Below are positions 1 to 6,576 of a stretch of 8,323 nt of DNA, piece by piece (within the stretch, counting starts at the first letter, position 1; each line of letters opens with the position of its first letter). This DNA comes from an uncultured Mesorhizobium sp. (GTDB lineage: Bacteria; Pseudomonadota; Alphaproteobacteria; Rhizobiales; Rhizobiaceae), in contig CATMOC010000144.1 of the NCBI GenBank assembly GCA_950071955.1, forward strand, positions 1 through 8,323, given 5' to 3'. The position numbers were made by a program, and so were the translations under genes. The notes beneath the pieces were generated by a model. That model was given only the letters and a program-made list of their open reading frames with translations. It searched no databases and was not told the DNA's origin.

Positions 1-577
1 TTTGTTCCACCATCAGGATGGTGACGCCGCTGTCGCGCAGGCGGATCAGCGTGCGGAACACCTCCTGCACGAGCTGAGGCGACAGCCCTATCGACGGTTC
101 GTCGATCAGGATCAGTTGCGGGTCGAGCAGCAGCGAACGGGCGACCTCGAGTTGCTTCTGCTGTCCGCCGGACAGCGTGATCGCCTGCTGCTTGCGCTTC
201 TCGCGCAGCATCGGAAACTGCGTGAACACCTCGTCGATGCGCCGCTTGACCATAGACTGGTCCGCGGCGGTGATGCCGCCTAGTTCGAGATTGTGCTCGA
301 CCGAAAGCTGCGGGACGATGTTGCGCCCCTGCGGCACGTAGCTGATCCCCTTGGCGATCAACTGCGCCGGCTTCAGACCGGTGATGTCCTCGCCGTTGAA
401 GCGGATGGAGCCGGAATGGATGTTGAGCAGGCCGAAGATCGCCTTGAACACGGTCGACTTTCCCGCGCCGTTGGGCCCGATCATCGTGGTGATCGATCCC
501 TTCGGGATGGTGAAGGAGACGCCGTTCAGGATCGTCATGCGGCCATAGCCGCCATAGAGGTTCTGGAGTTCGAGCAT
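1..577 (-). CDS. livF: HAAT-family ABC transporter ATP-binding protein LivF (C-terminus cut by window edge)
   Basis: This is the second ATPase of a branched-chain-amino-acid-type importer; with LivG it powers the LivHM channel from the cytoplasmic face. The 192 visible residues contain Walker A GPNGAGKST (34-42), a Q-loop glutamine in YVPQGRNIVP (Q83), the signature LSGGQQ (135-140) and Walker B LILIDEP (155-161). The visible part ends in ILMVEQ, where Q192 stands at the switch-histidine position, as is usual for LivF. About 40-45 residues of a normal 235-240 aa LivF lie beyond position 1. The start MLELQNLYGGYG is preceded by GGGGAG eight nt upstream and lies 2 nt after the livG stop, so the two are translationally linked. 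The liv name marks the family; the cargo need not be an amino acid. Confidence 0.95.
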   Translation of the reverse strand, partial: MLELQNLYGGYGRMTILNGVSFTIPKGSITTMIGPNGAGKSTVFKAIFGLLNIHSGSIRFNGEDITGLKPAQLIAKGISYVPQGRNIVPQLSVEHNLELGGITAADQSMVKRRIDEVFTQFPMLREKRKQQAITLSGGQQKQLEVARSLLLDPQLILIDEPSIGLSPQLVQEVFRTLIRLRDSGVTILMVEQ

Positions 578-579
578 GG

Positions 580-1335
580 TCAGCTCCCCAGATAGGCTTC
601 GATGACGATGGGATTGGCGCGCACCTCCTCGGGGCTGCCTTCGGCGATGATGGCGCCGTTGGCCAGCACGAGGATGCGCGTGCACAGCGACATGACGAAC
701 TCCATGTTGTGCTCGATGACGACGAAGGTGGAGCCGTTCTCGCGGTTGTAGGTCGAGAGCCGGTCCTTAAGATGCTCCAGCATCGTCAGGTTGACGCCAC
801 CCGCCGGCTCGTCGAGCAAAACGAGTTGCGGCCCGGCCATGAACGCCATGGCGGCGTCGAGCAGCTTCTGCTGGCCGTAGGATAGCGAACCGGCCAGTTC
901 GTCGCGCAGATGGCCGAGACGGAAGAACGCGATCAGTCTGTCGGCGCTTTCGGTGAGGCCCGCGTCCGACGCGCCCATCAGCCGCCCGAGCATGGTGCCG
1001 CTGTGCTCCTGTCCGGCCAGGATGATGTTGTCCAGCACGGTCATCTGCGGGAAGACCTGCAGCATCTGGAAGGTCCGTGCGACGCCGAGCCGCTTGCTGA
1101 GGTCGCAGGGGCGCATGCCCAAGACCGGCTTGCCGTTCACCTCGACCTTGCCCTTGTCGGGCCGCGACTGGCCGAGGATGCAGTTGAACAGCGTCGACTT
1201 GCCGCTGCCGTTCGGCCCGATCAGGCCGAGGATCTCGCCGCGGTTGACGGTGAAGCTGACATCGTCGACGGCCTTGATACCGCCGAACGACTTGCTGATG
1301 TTGCGGACGTCGAGAACGGGGGCTTCGGCGGTCAT
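580..1335 (-). CDS. livG: HAAT-family ABC transporter ATP-binding protein LivG
   Basis: This 251-aa ATPase pairs with LivF on the cytoplasmic side of the importer. Visible motifs are Walker A GPNGSGKST (40-48), Q-loop Q90 in RTFQ, signature LSYGQQK (151-157), Walker B LVLLDEP (171-177) and the switch histidine H209 in VIEHNM. The C-terminal end, ANPIVIEAYLGS, is the usual LivG ending. The frame stays open a further 32 codons upstream, but that stretch lies inside livM and is unlike any LivG. The chosen ATG gives MTAEAPVLDVRNISKSFGG, overlaps the livM stop as ATGA, and has AGGGGG seven nt upstream. All catalytic motifs are intact. Length is normal for the family (about 250 aa). Confidence 0.96.
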   Translation of the reverse strand: MTAEAPVLDVRNISKSFGGIKAVDDVSFTVNRGEILGLIGPNGSGKSTLFNCILGQSRPDKGKVEVNGKPVLGMRPCDLSKRLGVARTFQMLQVFPQMTVLDNIILAGQEHSGTMLGRLMGASDAGLTESADRLIAFFRLGHLRDELAGSLSYGQQKLLDAAMAFMAGPQLVLLDEPAGGVNLTMLEHLKDRLSTYNRENGSTFVVIEHNMEFVMSLCTRILVLANGAIIAEGSPEEVRANPIVIEAYLGS

Positions 1336-2306
1336 AGCTGCGCCCCCTGCCCGAGGTCGCCGCGCGCCACCCGCTTGGCCTTGAACGCCGCCGCGGTCTT
1401 GTCGATGAGGCCGATCAGCCCCGTCGGGCAATAGACCATCAGGATGACGACCAGCCCGGCATAGATCATCAGGTAGTAGCTCTCGGCGAAGCGCAAAAAC
1501 TCCGGCAGCATGATGACCAGCCCGGCGCCGAGCAGCGGCCCGAACAGATATCCCGAGCCGCCGACGACCACCATCAGCAGGATCTTCAGCGAGATGATCA
1601 GCGTGAACGACATCGGGTCGATGTACTGCACCAGCGGCGCCATCAGTGATCCCGACAGCCCGCCATAGGCGGCGCCGATGGCAAAGGCGAGCAGCGTGAT
1701 CAGGCGCGTGTCGACGCCGAGGCTGTTGGCGCGAATGGGATTTTCCCGCAGCGCCTTGAAGGCGCGGCCCCAGGGCGAACGCACGATCCAGCGGAAGCCG
1801 GCAAACGCGAACAGGAAGACGACCAGCGTGAAATAGTAGTAGCTGCGCTGGCTCATCGTCGAGATCGGGCCGAAATCCGGCCGGGGAATGCCGACCAGTC
1901 CGTAGACGCCGCCCGTCAGCCAGTCCTCGTTGCGCATGACCAGGAAGGCGAGCGTCGCGAAGGCCAGCGTGATGAAGGCCAGGAAATGATGCTGGACCCT
2001 GAGCGCGGGATAGCCGAGCACCAGGCCGACGACGAAGCAGAGACCCATGCCGGCGAAGACGGAAAAAATCCAGTGGATGCCGGCCATGGTCATCAGGGCG
2101 GTCGTGTAGGCGCCGATGCCCATGAAGGAGGCCTGCGCCAGCGAGATCTGACCGGCATAGCCGAGCGTGAGGTTGAGGCCCATGGCGGCGATCGCGAAGA
2201 TCAGCCAGGAGCAGAGCACGTAGGTGCCGTAGGTGGCCTGCGTGAACGGCGCGAGCACGAGAACGACCAGTCCCGCGACGAGCGCGAGATTTCTCCAGAG
2301 CGCCAT
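1332..2306 (-). CDS. livM: HAAT-family ABC transporter permease LivM
   Basis: This inner-membrane permease is one half of the translocation channel and is 324 aa long. It has many hydrophobic segments (for example residues 7-20, 27-47, 80-98, 106-124, 157-174, 203-224, 234-262, 278-292). The hallmark GYAGQISLAQASFMGIGAY (49-67) is present, as is the FLAFITLAFATLAF stretch typical of LivM. The EAA-type cytoplasmic loop that docks on the ATPases is GRAFKALRENPIRANSLGV (180-198). The start MALWRNLALV has GGAGG eight nt upstream and overlaps the livH stop by one base (TGATG). The open frame continues far upstream inside livH, but that part is a shadow. The C-terminal tail after the last membrane segment is basic. 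Confidence 0.95.
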   Translation of the reverse strand: MALWRNLALVAGLVVLVLAPFTQATYGTYVLCSWLIFAIAAMGLNLTLGYAGQISLAQASFMGIGAYTTALMTMAGIHWIFSVFAGMGLCFVVGLVLGYPALRVQHHFLAFITLAFATLAFLVMRNEDWLTGGVYGLVGIPRPDFGPISTMSQRSYYYFTLVVFLFAFAGFRWIVRSPWGRAFKALRENPIRANSLGVDTRLITLLAFAIGAAYGGLSGSLMAPLVQYIDPMSFTLIISLKILLMVVVGGSGYLFGPLLGAGLVIMLPEFLRFAESYYLMIYAGLVVILMVYCPTGLIGLIDKTAAAFKAKRVARGDLGQGAQL

Positions 2307-3184
2307 CAGACGGTCCTCCCTTCCGAAGTCCCGAGCAGGCCCTGGGGACGCAGGAGGATGATGACGATCAGCAGGATCATCGGGCCGGCGATGCGGTATT
2401 CCGAGGAGAGATAGGCTGCGGACATGTTGTCGATGACGCCGATCAGCAGTCCGCCCGCCAGCGCCCCGCGCACCTGGTTGAAGCCGCCGACGATCGCGGC
2501 GAGGAACGCGACGAGGCCGATAGGCTCGCCGATCGAGAATTTCGCCAGGTAGATCGGCGAGATCAGCACCGATGCGATGGTGGCCAGCGCGGCGTTGATC
2601 ATGAAAGTGTAGAGCACCATGCGCTGGATGTTGACGCCGAGGATCTCGGCGACCGCCGGGTTCTGCGCGGTCGCCTGCATGCAGCGCCCGGTGCGGGTGC
2701 GGCCCAGGAAAAGCTGCAGCGCCACGATCGCGATCGCCGAGACGATGAGGTTGCCAACGTCCTGGTAGGAGACGGTTGCCCCCAGCACGTTGAAGGTCGA
2801 TTCCGAGAACATCGACGGAAAGGGCTGCGCCTCGGCGCTGTAGAATTCCTTGACCATCTCGCGCATCAGGATCGCCAGCCCGATGGTCGCCATCACGATC
2901 GGCAGCACGCCGTGCGGCAGCATCGGTTGGATGATGACGCGCTTGAACACCATGCCGAGCAGGACCACGGACACGACCAGCGCCAGGGCGATGGCCGGAA
3001 GGAGCGCTAGGCCTAGCACGTGCATGCCGATCAGCACGAAGAAGGCCTGCAACATGACGAACTCGCCCTGGGCGAAATTGATGGTCTGCGACGCCTGCCA
3101 CAGCAGGGTGAAGCCGATCGCGGCGAGCGCATAGATCGACCCGGTCGCAAGGCCGGATATCAGGACTTGCATGAACTCGGACAT
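2306..3184 (-). CDS. livH: HAAT-family ABC transporter permease LivH
   Basis: This second inner-membrane permease forms a heterodimer with LivM and is 292 aa long, normal for LivH. The family pattern is clear: GLATGSIYALAAIGFTLLW near the N-terminus, then INFAQGEFVML (35-45). The EAA-type loop is in GRTRTGRCMQATAQNPAVAEILGVN (roughly 161-185), and GGFNQVRGALAGGLLIG (233-249) lies near the C-terminal membrane segments. The ATG at 3184 is chosen because AGAGG lies 4 nt upstream; an alternative ATG four codons later has no good ribosome site. It follows the binding-protein gene after a 97-nt spacer containing two stem-loops, and its stop overlaps the livM start. Confidence 0.95.
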   Translation of the reverse strand: MSEFMQVLISGLATGSIYALAAIGFTLLWQASQTINFAQGEFVMLQAFFVLIGMHVLGLALLPAIALALVVSVVLLGMVFKRVIIQPMLPHGVLPIVMATIGLAILMREMVKEFYSAEAQPFPSMFSESTFNVLGATVSYQDVGNLIVSAIAIVALQLFLGRTRTGRCMQATAQNPAVAEILGVNIQRMVLYTFMINAALATIASVLISPIYLAKFSIGEPIGLVAFLAAIVGGFNQVRGALAGGLLIGVIDNMSAAYLSSEYRIAGPMILLIVIILLRPQGLLGTSEGRTV

Positions 3185-3198
3185 GGAGCCTCTGTTCC

Positions 3199-3215
3199 CG
3201 CGCCGCCAGGGCGCG
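3199..3215 (-). other. GC-rich stem-loop just upstream of livH
   Basis: CGCGCC at 3199-3204 pairs with GGCGCG at 3210-3215 across a 5-nt loop. It sits about 5 nt upstream of the livH ribosome site (3189-3193). With the larger hairpin at 3236-3260 it makes a tandem structured spacer. It may be a processing or stability element or may lower livH initiation; that role is inferred. Confidence 0.4.
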
Positions 3216-3235
3216 CGAGGTGAGCGCGAGATGGG

Positions 3236-3260
3236 GAAGTCCGGCGTTGCGCCGGACTTC
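3236..3260 (-). other. intercistronic stem-loop between binding-protein gene and livH
   Basis: GAAGTCCGGCG (3236-3246) and CGCCGGACTTC (3250-3260) form a perfect 11-bp stem with a 3-nt loop, starting 21 nt past the binding-protein stop. There is no T-run after the stem in the direction of transcription (the following bases read CCCATCTC), so it is not a canonical intrinsic terminator. Hairpins here in binding-protein-dependent ABC operons are known to protect the upstream mRNA and cause the binding protein to outnumber the membrane components. That role fits well but is inferred. Confidence 0.65.
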
Positions 3261-3281
3261 GGGTTCGGTCGAAAGGCTCGA

Positions 3282-4412
3282 TCAGTTGGCCGGCAGAGTG
3301 TCCTTCACGACGCTCTTTCCGTCCTGGATCTCGACCAGGAAGCTCTCGCGCGAGACCTCGCCCGTCTCGTCCCAGCTCACGTCGAGCAGGATGTTGGGCA
3401 CTTCCGACACCTTGACCGTCATCGAGTGCAGCGTGTCAGCGACCTTCTGCCTGTCGAGTTCGCCGGCGCGTTCGATCGCCGTCTTGGCTGCGTAGATGGC
3501 GACGTAGCCCTTCATGGCGTTGTGGTCGGCCTTGTAGCCGTACTTCTCGCTGAACCTCTTGCCGAATTCCTGGATTTCCGGGTTCGGCGCGTCGACGGTC
3601 AGGCCGACATGGCCCATAATGCCGTTGGCGGCTTCGCCGGCCAGTTCCACAACCTTCTGGTTGAGCAGCGTCGTCTCGCCGACGATCGGAACGTCCACGC
3701 CCTGCTTGTTCAGTTCACGCAGGATGCGGGCGCTCTCCTCCTCGTGCAGGTAGACGAAGATGGCCTCGGCGCCGGAGCCCTTCAGCTTCGCCACGTCGGC
3801 GGCGAAATCCGCCTGGGCGACTTCGCTGGACACGTCCGCGACGACTTCGATGCCGCGATCCGTCACTTCCTTGACGAAGGCGTCATGGCCGCCCTTTCCG
3901 AACTCGTTGTTGACCCACGACACTGCGACCTTGGAGACCCCAAGACCGTTCTTCAGGTAGTCGGCGATCTTCGGCATGGATTTATGCGCGCCGAAGGACG
4001 AACGGAAGATAAATGGGTTGCCCTTCTGGGTGATCGCGGGGGCTTCGGAACCGACGATCTGCGGAATGCCCTGCTGCTGGGTCACCAGCATGTTCACGAT
4101 GGTGGAACCCGAATAGACAGTGCCGAGGATCAGGAAGGCGCCGTCGTCGATCGCCTTCTGCACCAGGGCGCGCGAGGTCTGCGCGTCGGTCTGGCTGTCA
4201 TAGCTCGACAGTTCGAGCTGGTTGCCGAGCACGCCGCCGGCCGCGTTGATTTCCTCCACGCCCATCGTAATGGCGTCGGTCCATGCCTTGCCCACGGTGG
4301 CGCCCGAGCCGGACAGTTCGGCGACGTTACCGAGCTTGATGGTTTCGGCAGAGGCCGCGGTAGCGCCGAGGCCCGCCGCCACGAGGGCTGCGAGCGCGAA
4401 ATTCCTGATCAT
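3282..4412 (-). CDS. HAAT-family (Peripla_BP_6, LivJ/LivK-like) periplasmic substrate-binding protein
   Basis: This secreted receptor captures the substrate in the periplasm and delivers it to LivHM. The precursor is 376 aa. Residues 1-22 are a Sec signal peptide: positive N-region MIRN, an alanine/leucine core, and ASA|ET as the likely cleavage site. The mature protein has the type I binding-protein layout: IKLGNVAELSGSGATVGK at 25-42, EEINAAGGVLG (53-63), YDSQTDAQTSRALVQKAI, then LILGTVYSGST with IPQIVGSEA lining the expected cleft, and VAVSWVNNEFGKGG in the second lobe. AGGAGG six nt before the ATG is an excellent ribosome site. It is the first gene of the transporter operon. Its substrate is not readable; the catabolic neighbours make an organic or aromatic acid or sugar-derived acid as plausible as a branched-chain amino acid. 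Confidence 0.94.
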   Translation of the reverse strand: MIRNFALAALVAAGLGATAASAETIKLGNVAELSGSGATVGKAWTDAITMGVEEINAAGGVLGNQLELSSYDSQTDAQTSRALVQKAIDDGAFLILGTVYSGSTIVNMLVTQQQGIPQIVGSEAPAITQKGNPFIFRSSFGAHKSMPKIADYLKNGLGVSKVAVSWVNNEFGKGGHDAFVKEVTDRGIEVVADVSSEVAQADFAADVAKLKGSGAEAIFVYLHEEESARILRELNKQGVDVPIVGETTLLNQKVVELAGEAANGIMGHVGLTVDAPNPEIQEFGKRFSEKYGYKADHNAMKGYVAIYAAKTAIERAGELDRQKVADTLHSMTVKVSEVPNILLDVSWDETGEVSRESFLVEIQDGKSVVKDTLPAN

Positions 4413-4534
4413 GATGCTCCTCCTAGAGTATCTTCGTTTTTTCCCCGCGCGGCGACCCGCTGGATCGATCGCGCCGGCAGCCGGCTGCTTCCTCCGCCAG
4501 CGAAATCGCTCCGCTGCAGGACCGGACGGGGAGG

Positions 4535-4563
4535 ACCATAGGCACAGTTCGCGCCTGGCTCAA
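4535..4563 (-). promoter_or_regulatory. candidate proximal sigma-70-type promoter for the transporter operon
   Basis: Reading the minus strand, TTGAGC (4558-4563) and TATGGT (4535-4540) are spaced 17 bp apart; each matches the consensus at four of six positions. Transcription would start near 4528, giving a leader of about 115 nt. It is an alternative or addition to the operator-overlapping promoter at 4599-4628. Confidence 0.3.
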
Positions 4564-4599
4564 AAACTTTCCGACGCATGATGCGCAAAAATGACTGCA

Positions 4600-4609
4600 T
4601 TATGCATCA
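4600..4609. promoter_or_regulatory. candidate LacI-family operator, site 1
   Basis: TTATGCATCA differs by one base from the palindrome TGATGCATCA seen at other sites. Its centre is 31 bp from the centre of site 2, close to three helical turns, so both would face the same side of the DNA. Confidence 0.5.
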
Positions 4610-4617
4610 TGATGAAC

Positions 4618-4623
4618 TATCAT
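4618..4623 (+). promoter_or_regulatory. candidate -10 element for the isomerase gene
   Basis: TATCAT matches the -10 consensus at five of six positions. No good -35 is found 16-18 bp upstream, so an activator or a different promoter is possible. A start near 4630 would fall at the edge of the strong palindrome at 4629-4642, consistent with repression. Confidence 0.25.
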
Positions 4624-4628
4624 CGCAA

Positions 4629-4642
4629 TTTGATGCATCAAA
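4629..4642. promoter_or_regulatory. candidate LacI-family operator, site 2 (best palindrome)
   Basis: TTTGATGCATCAAA is a perfect 14-bp palindrome and the strongest of four related sites. It lies between the divergent transporter and isomerase genes. The neighbouring LacI-type gene is the obvious candidate binder. Confidence 0.65.
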
Positions 4643-4692
4643 ACGCCCACCTGTTCGATGCAGGTGCCTTCGAAACGCGCAGGGAATTTTTC

Positions 4693-5505
4693 ATGGACCG
4701 CCTATCGCTCTCGTATCTGACCTACGGGGAATGCAATCCGCTGACGATGCTGCCGCTGGCTGCGGCCGCCGGCTTCGACGAAGTGGGTTTGCGGATCCTT
4801 CCCTCCGGACCCGGCCAGCCCCAGCCTGTGCTGGGACAGGACGAGGACCTCGGCAGGGAGGTGGTGCGCCGCGCGCGCGATTTCGGCCTGGCGATTTCCG
4901 ACATCGAGATGATTCGTCTCGGCGATCGAACCAAAATCGGCGATCTGCGCCCGTTCTTCGACAGGGCGTCCCTTCTCGGCGGCCGTCATGTGCTGGTCGC
5001 CGGAGACGATACCGACCGGTCGCGGCTGATCGACAATTTTGGCGGATTGTGCCGACTGGCCACCGAATACGGCATGACCATCGATCTCGAATTTATGCCA
5101 TGGACCGCCGTGCCCGATGTCCGAGACGCCCGCGCCGTCGTCGAGCAGGCCGGGTGTTCCAACGGGGCCGTGCTGGTCGACGGGCTGCACTACCAGAAAT
5201 GCGGTTCCGCGCTGGACGAGGTGGAGGCGCTGCCGGCCGGGATGCTCAACTACATGCAGCTTTGCGACGGCCCGGCCGATTTCGCCCGCGACGACGCGGC
5301 GATGCTCTATGCGGCGCGCCATGACCGTCTGATGCCGGGGGATGGCGATGCCGATCTCGTGGGCCTGGTTCGCGCCATGCCGAAGGACTTCGTCTTCAGC
5401 GTCGAGGTTCCCAACGACCGCCTGCTTGCCGAACTGGGGCTGGAAGCCTTCATCGCCACGGCCTACCGGTCGGCCCGCTACGTGCTGGCCGCTGCCGGCC
5501 GCTAG
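4693..5505 (+). CDS. sugar phosphate isomerase/epimerase-like TIM-barrel protein (AP endonuclease 2 / xylose isomerase-like superfamily)
   Basis: This is a cytoplasmic 270-aa enzyme of the xylose-isomerase-like TIM-barrel superfamily, which includes epimerases, isomerases, inosose dehydratase and 3-dehydroshikimate dehydratase. Features expected of the metal site are visible at strand ends: E133 in DLEFMPW, D163 and H166 in LVDGLHYQK, Q189 in MQLCDGP, and E238 in FSVEVPN. The loop R209-H-D-R..PGDGDADL resembles the substrate-binding R...PG.G motif of the family. The frame stays open 34 codons further upstream, through the operators, but the ATG at 4693 gives the usual family start (MDRLSLSYLTYGE) with AGGGAA about 8 nt before it. 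It is divergent from the transporter and probably co-regulated with it. The exact reaction cannot be assigned: isomerase, epimerase and dehydratase are all possible. Confidence 0.85.
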   Translation: MDRLSLSYLTYGECNPLTMLPLAAAAGFDEVGLRILPSGPGQPQPVLGQDEDLGREVVRRARDFGLAISDIEMIRLGDRTKIGDLRPFFDRASLLGGRHVLVAGDDTDRSRLIDNFGGLCRLATEYGMTIDLEFMPWTAVPDVRDARAVVEQAGCSNGAVLVDGLHYQKCGSALDEVEALPAGMLNYMQLCDGPADFARDDAAMLYAARHDRLMPGDGDADLVGLVRAMPKDFVFSVEVPNDRLLAELGLEAFIATAYRSARYVLAAAGR

Positions 5506-5511
5506 GGCTCT

Positions 5512-6576
5512 CTACTCACCGCGGTCGGTGTCGCGAATGTTCTCGCGCATGATGATTTCGGCCGGGATATAACCGTTTTCCGGCGGTTGTCCGGCATGAT
5601 GGCCGACGATGGCGTCCACGGCCCGGCGGCTGAGCCTGCCCATGTCCTGGTGCACCACCGCATCGATCGTGCCGTCGAGCAGCGCCTTGCGGGTGAGCGG
5701 GGTGAGGTTGAACGCGACATAGGCGACGTCACCGCCCTTGCCTGCTTCCAGCAGCGCCTTCTCGATGCCCCTGTTGCCGCCGCCGAGATTGATCATGCCG
5801 GCCAGGTCCGGATGCCGCTTCAGCAATTCATGGGTTTCGAGATAGCAGGTGTCGGGATTGTCGCGCGTGTTGATGCTGGGCAGCACCTCGATCTGCGGAA
5901 AATCCGTGCGCAACACGCTGCGCGCGCCGCTCTCGCGCTCCTCGTGGCTGCGATACAGCATGTCGCTCATGAAGACGGCGACCTTGCCCCTGCGCGCGCA
6001 CAGATGGCCGAGCAGGAGTGCCCCTGCCCGGCCCGCGGCGCGGTTGTCGAGCCCGCAATAGGCCAGGCTGTCGACGCCCGGGAGCGTGGTCAGCGCGCAA
6101 ACCACAGGCACGCCCCTGCTGACGATGTCGAGCACGGCGTCGCGGATGAGGCGGTGTTCGATCGGCTGGACTATGACGCCGTCCGAGCGGCGCGCCGCGC
6201 ACTCCTCGAGGGCTTCCTTGAGCGCGGCGACATTGGCGCGCGGCGCAAACCGCGCATTCAGCTTCACGCCCGCCAGGCGGCTGGCGCGATGGAATTCCCG
6301 CATCAGGATCTCGTTGGCGAAGCCGGGACCACCGGCAAGCAGGATGTCGATGGTGAGCGCCTTCAGCGACGACGCCACCACCGTCGGCCGGCCACCGCTC
6401 TTGGCCAGCCATTCGGCCGCGTCGCGCACCTTGCTGACCGTCTTGCCCTTCACGCCCGGGCGCCCGTTCAGCACCCGGTCCACCGTCGCCGTGCTCACGC
6501 CGGCCTGCAGCGCGATGTCGACGATGCGCGGCTTGGCTCCGCCGGACGAAGGTCCTGATGCATCATTTTCGTTCAT
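5512..6576 (-). CDS. LacI-family transcriptional regulator
   Basis: This 354-aa protein is a likely ligand-responsive repressor. After a short N-terminal tail (1-16) it has a LacI-type helix-turn-helix, RIVDIALQAGVSTATVDRVLNG (17-38), and a hinge around RPTVVASSLKA (63-73). A periplasmic-binding-protein-like effector domain follows: LTIDILLAGGPGFANEILMREF, DGVIVQPIEH, GVPVVCALTTLPG, YCGLDNRAAGRAGALLLG. The recognition helix carries TVDRVLN rather than the commoner TVSRVLN. The effector fold is of the sugar-binding type, but the ligand is unknown. The start follows GAGGAG at 11 nt, a rather long spacing, and the site is enclosed in a hairpin. It is convergent with the isomerase gene (6 bp between stops) and divergent from the hydratase gene. 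One candidate operator lies inside its first codons and another abuts its candidate -35, so autoregulation is likely. Confidence 0.92.
   Translation of the reverse strand: MNENDASGPSSGGAKPRIVDIALQAGVSTATVDRVLNGRPGVKGKTVSKVRDAAEWLAKSGGRPTVVASSLKALTIDILLAGGPGFANEILMREFHRASRLAGVKLNARFAPRANVAALKEALEECAARRSDGVIVQPIEHRLIRDAVLDIVSRGVPVVCALTTLPGVDSLAYCGLDNRAAGRAGALLLGHLCARRGKVAVFMSDMLYRSHEERESGARSVLRTDFPQIEVLPSINTRDNPDTCYLETHELLKRHPDLAGMINLGGGNRGIEKALLEAGKGGDVAYVAFNLTPLTRKALLDGTIDAVVHQDMGRLSRRAVDAIVGHHAGQPPENGYIPAEIIMRENIRDTDRGE
6556..6565. promoter_or_regulatory. candidate LacI-family operator, site 3 (inside the repressor's first codons)
   Basis: TGATGCATCA is a perfect 10-bp palindrome overlapping codons 4-7 of the repressor gene, where it spells Asn-Asp-Ala-Ser. 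It is identical to the core of site 2. A repressor bound here would lie just downstream of its own start codon. Confidence 0.55.

Larger units (their letters stand above)
4599..4628 (-). promoter_or_regulatory. candidate operator-controlled promoter for the transporter operon
   Basis: On the minus strand, TTGCGA (4623-4628) and CATAAT (4599-4604) are 18 bp apart, matching consensus at four and five of six positions. The -10 overlaps the candidate operator at 4600-4609, and the -35 abuts the operator at 4629-4642, an arrangement that fits repression. The implied leader is about 180 nt. Confidence 0.45.
4413..4692. promoter_or_regulatory. divergent regulatory region between transporter operon and isomerase gene
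   Basis: This 280-bp stretch holds no convincing gene. The part nearest the binding-protein gene (4413-4560) is GC-rich and would be a long leader in the transporter mRNA; it contains only small palindromes (CAGCCGGCTG at 4478-4487 and GATCGATC at 4463-4470) and no riboswitch that I recognise. The part from 4560 to 4650 is markedly AT-richer and packed with palindromes and candidate promoters, listed separately. A further small inverted repeat, CGCAT-G-ATGCG, lies at 4575-4585. Confidence 0.8.

Noticed and set aside
1336..1431. 32-residue N-terminal extension of LivG
   Set aside because: It lies wholly inside livM, is Arg/Gly-rich, and the inner ATG has a ribosome site and the usual ATGA overlap.
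2673..2686. TGCATGCA palindrome inside livH, resembling the operator core
   Set aside because: The centre is CATG-type and it lacks ATGCATCA; it is most likely a codon-driven coincidence.
2307..3101. N-terminal extension of LivM in the same frame
   Set aside because: It is a shadow inside livH; the ATG at 2306 has a strong GGAGG site and the normal LivM N-terminus.
3236..3260. intrinsic terminator after the binding-protein gene
   Set aside because: The stem is strong but no T-tract follows, and the downstream permease genes need read-through from the same promoter.
3171..4541. 456-aa plus-strand open frame
   Set aside because: It is antisense to the binding-protein gene, has low-complexity Arg/Gly/Asp-rich composition and no domain, while the opposite strand has a clear signal peptide and Peripla_BP_6 sequence. 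It is a high-GC shadow.
4591..4692. 34-codon N-terminal extension of the isomerase
   Set aside because: It would run through the candidate operators and promoters, lacks a good ribosome site, and is not expected for the family; the ATG at 4693 is better supported.
5486..5502. GGCCG-CTGC-CGGCC inverted repeat at the end of the isomerase gene
   Set aside because: A 5-bp stem in GC-rich coding sequence without a following T-tract is not convincing as a terminator.
5587..6558. 323-aa plus-strand open frame
   Set aside because: It is antisense to the LacI-type gene, rich in Arg, Ala and His, with no recognisable motif.
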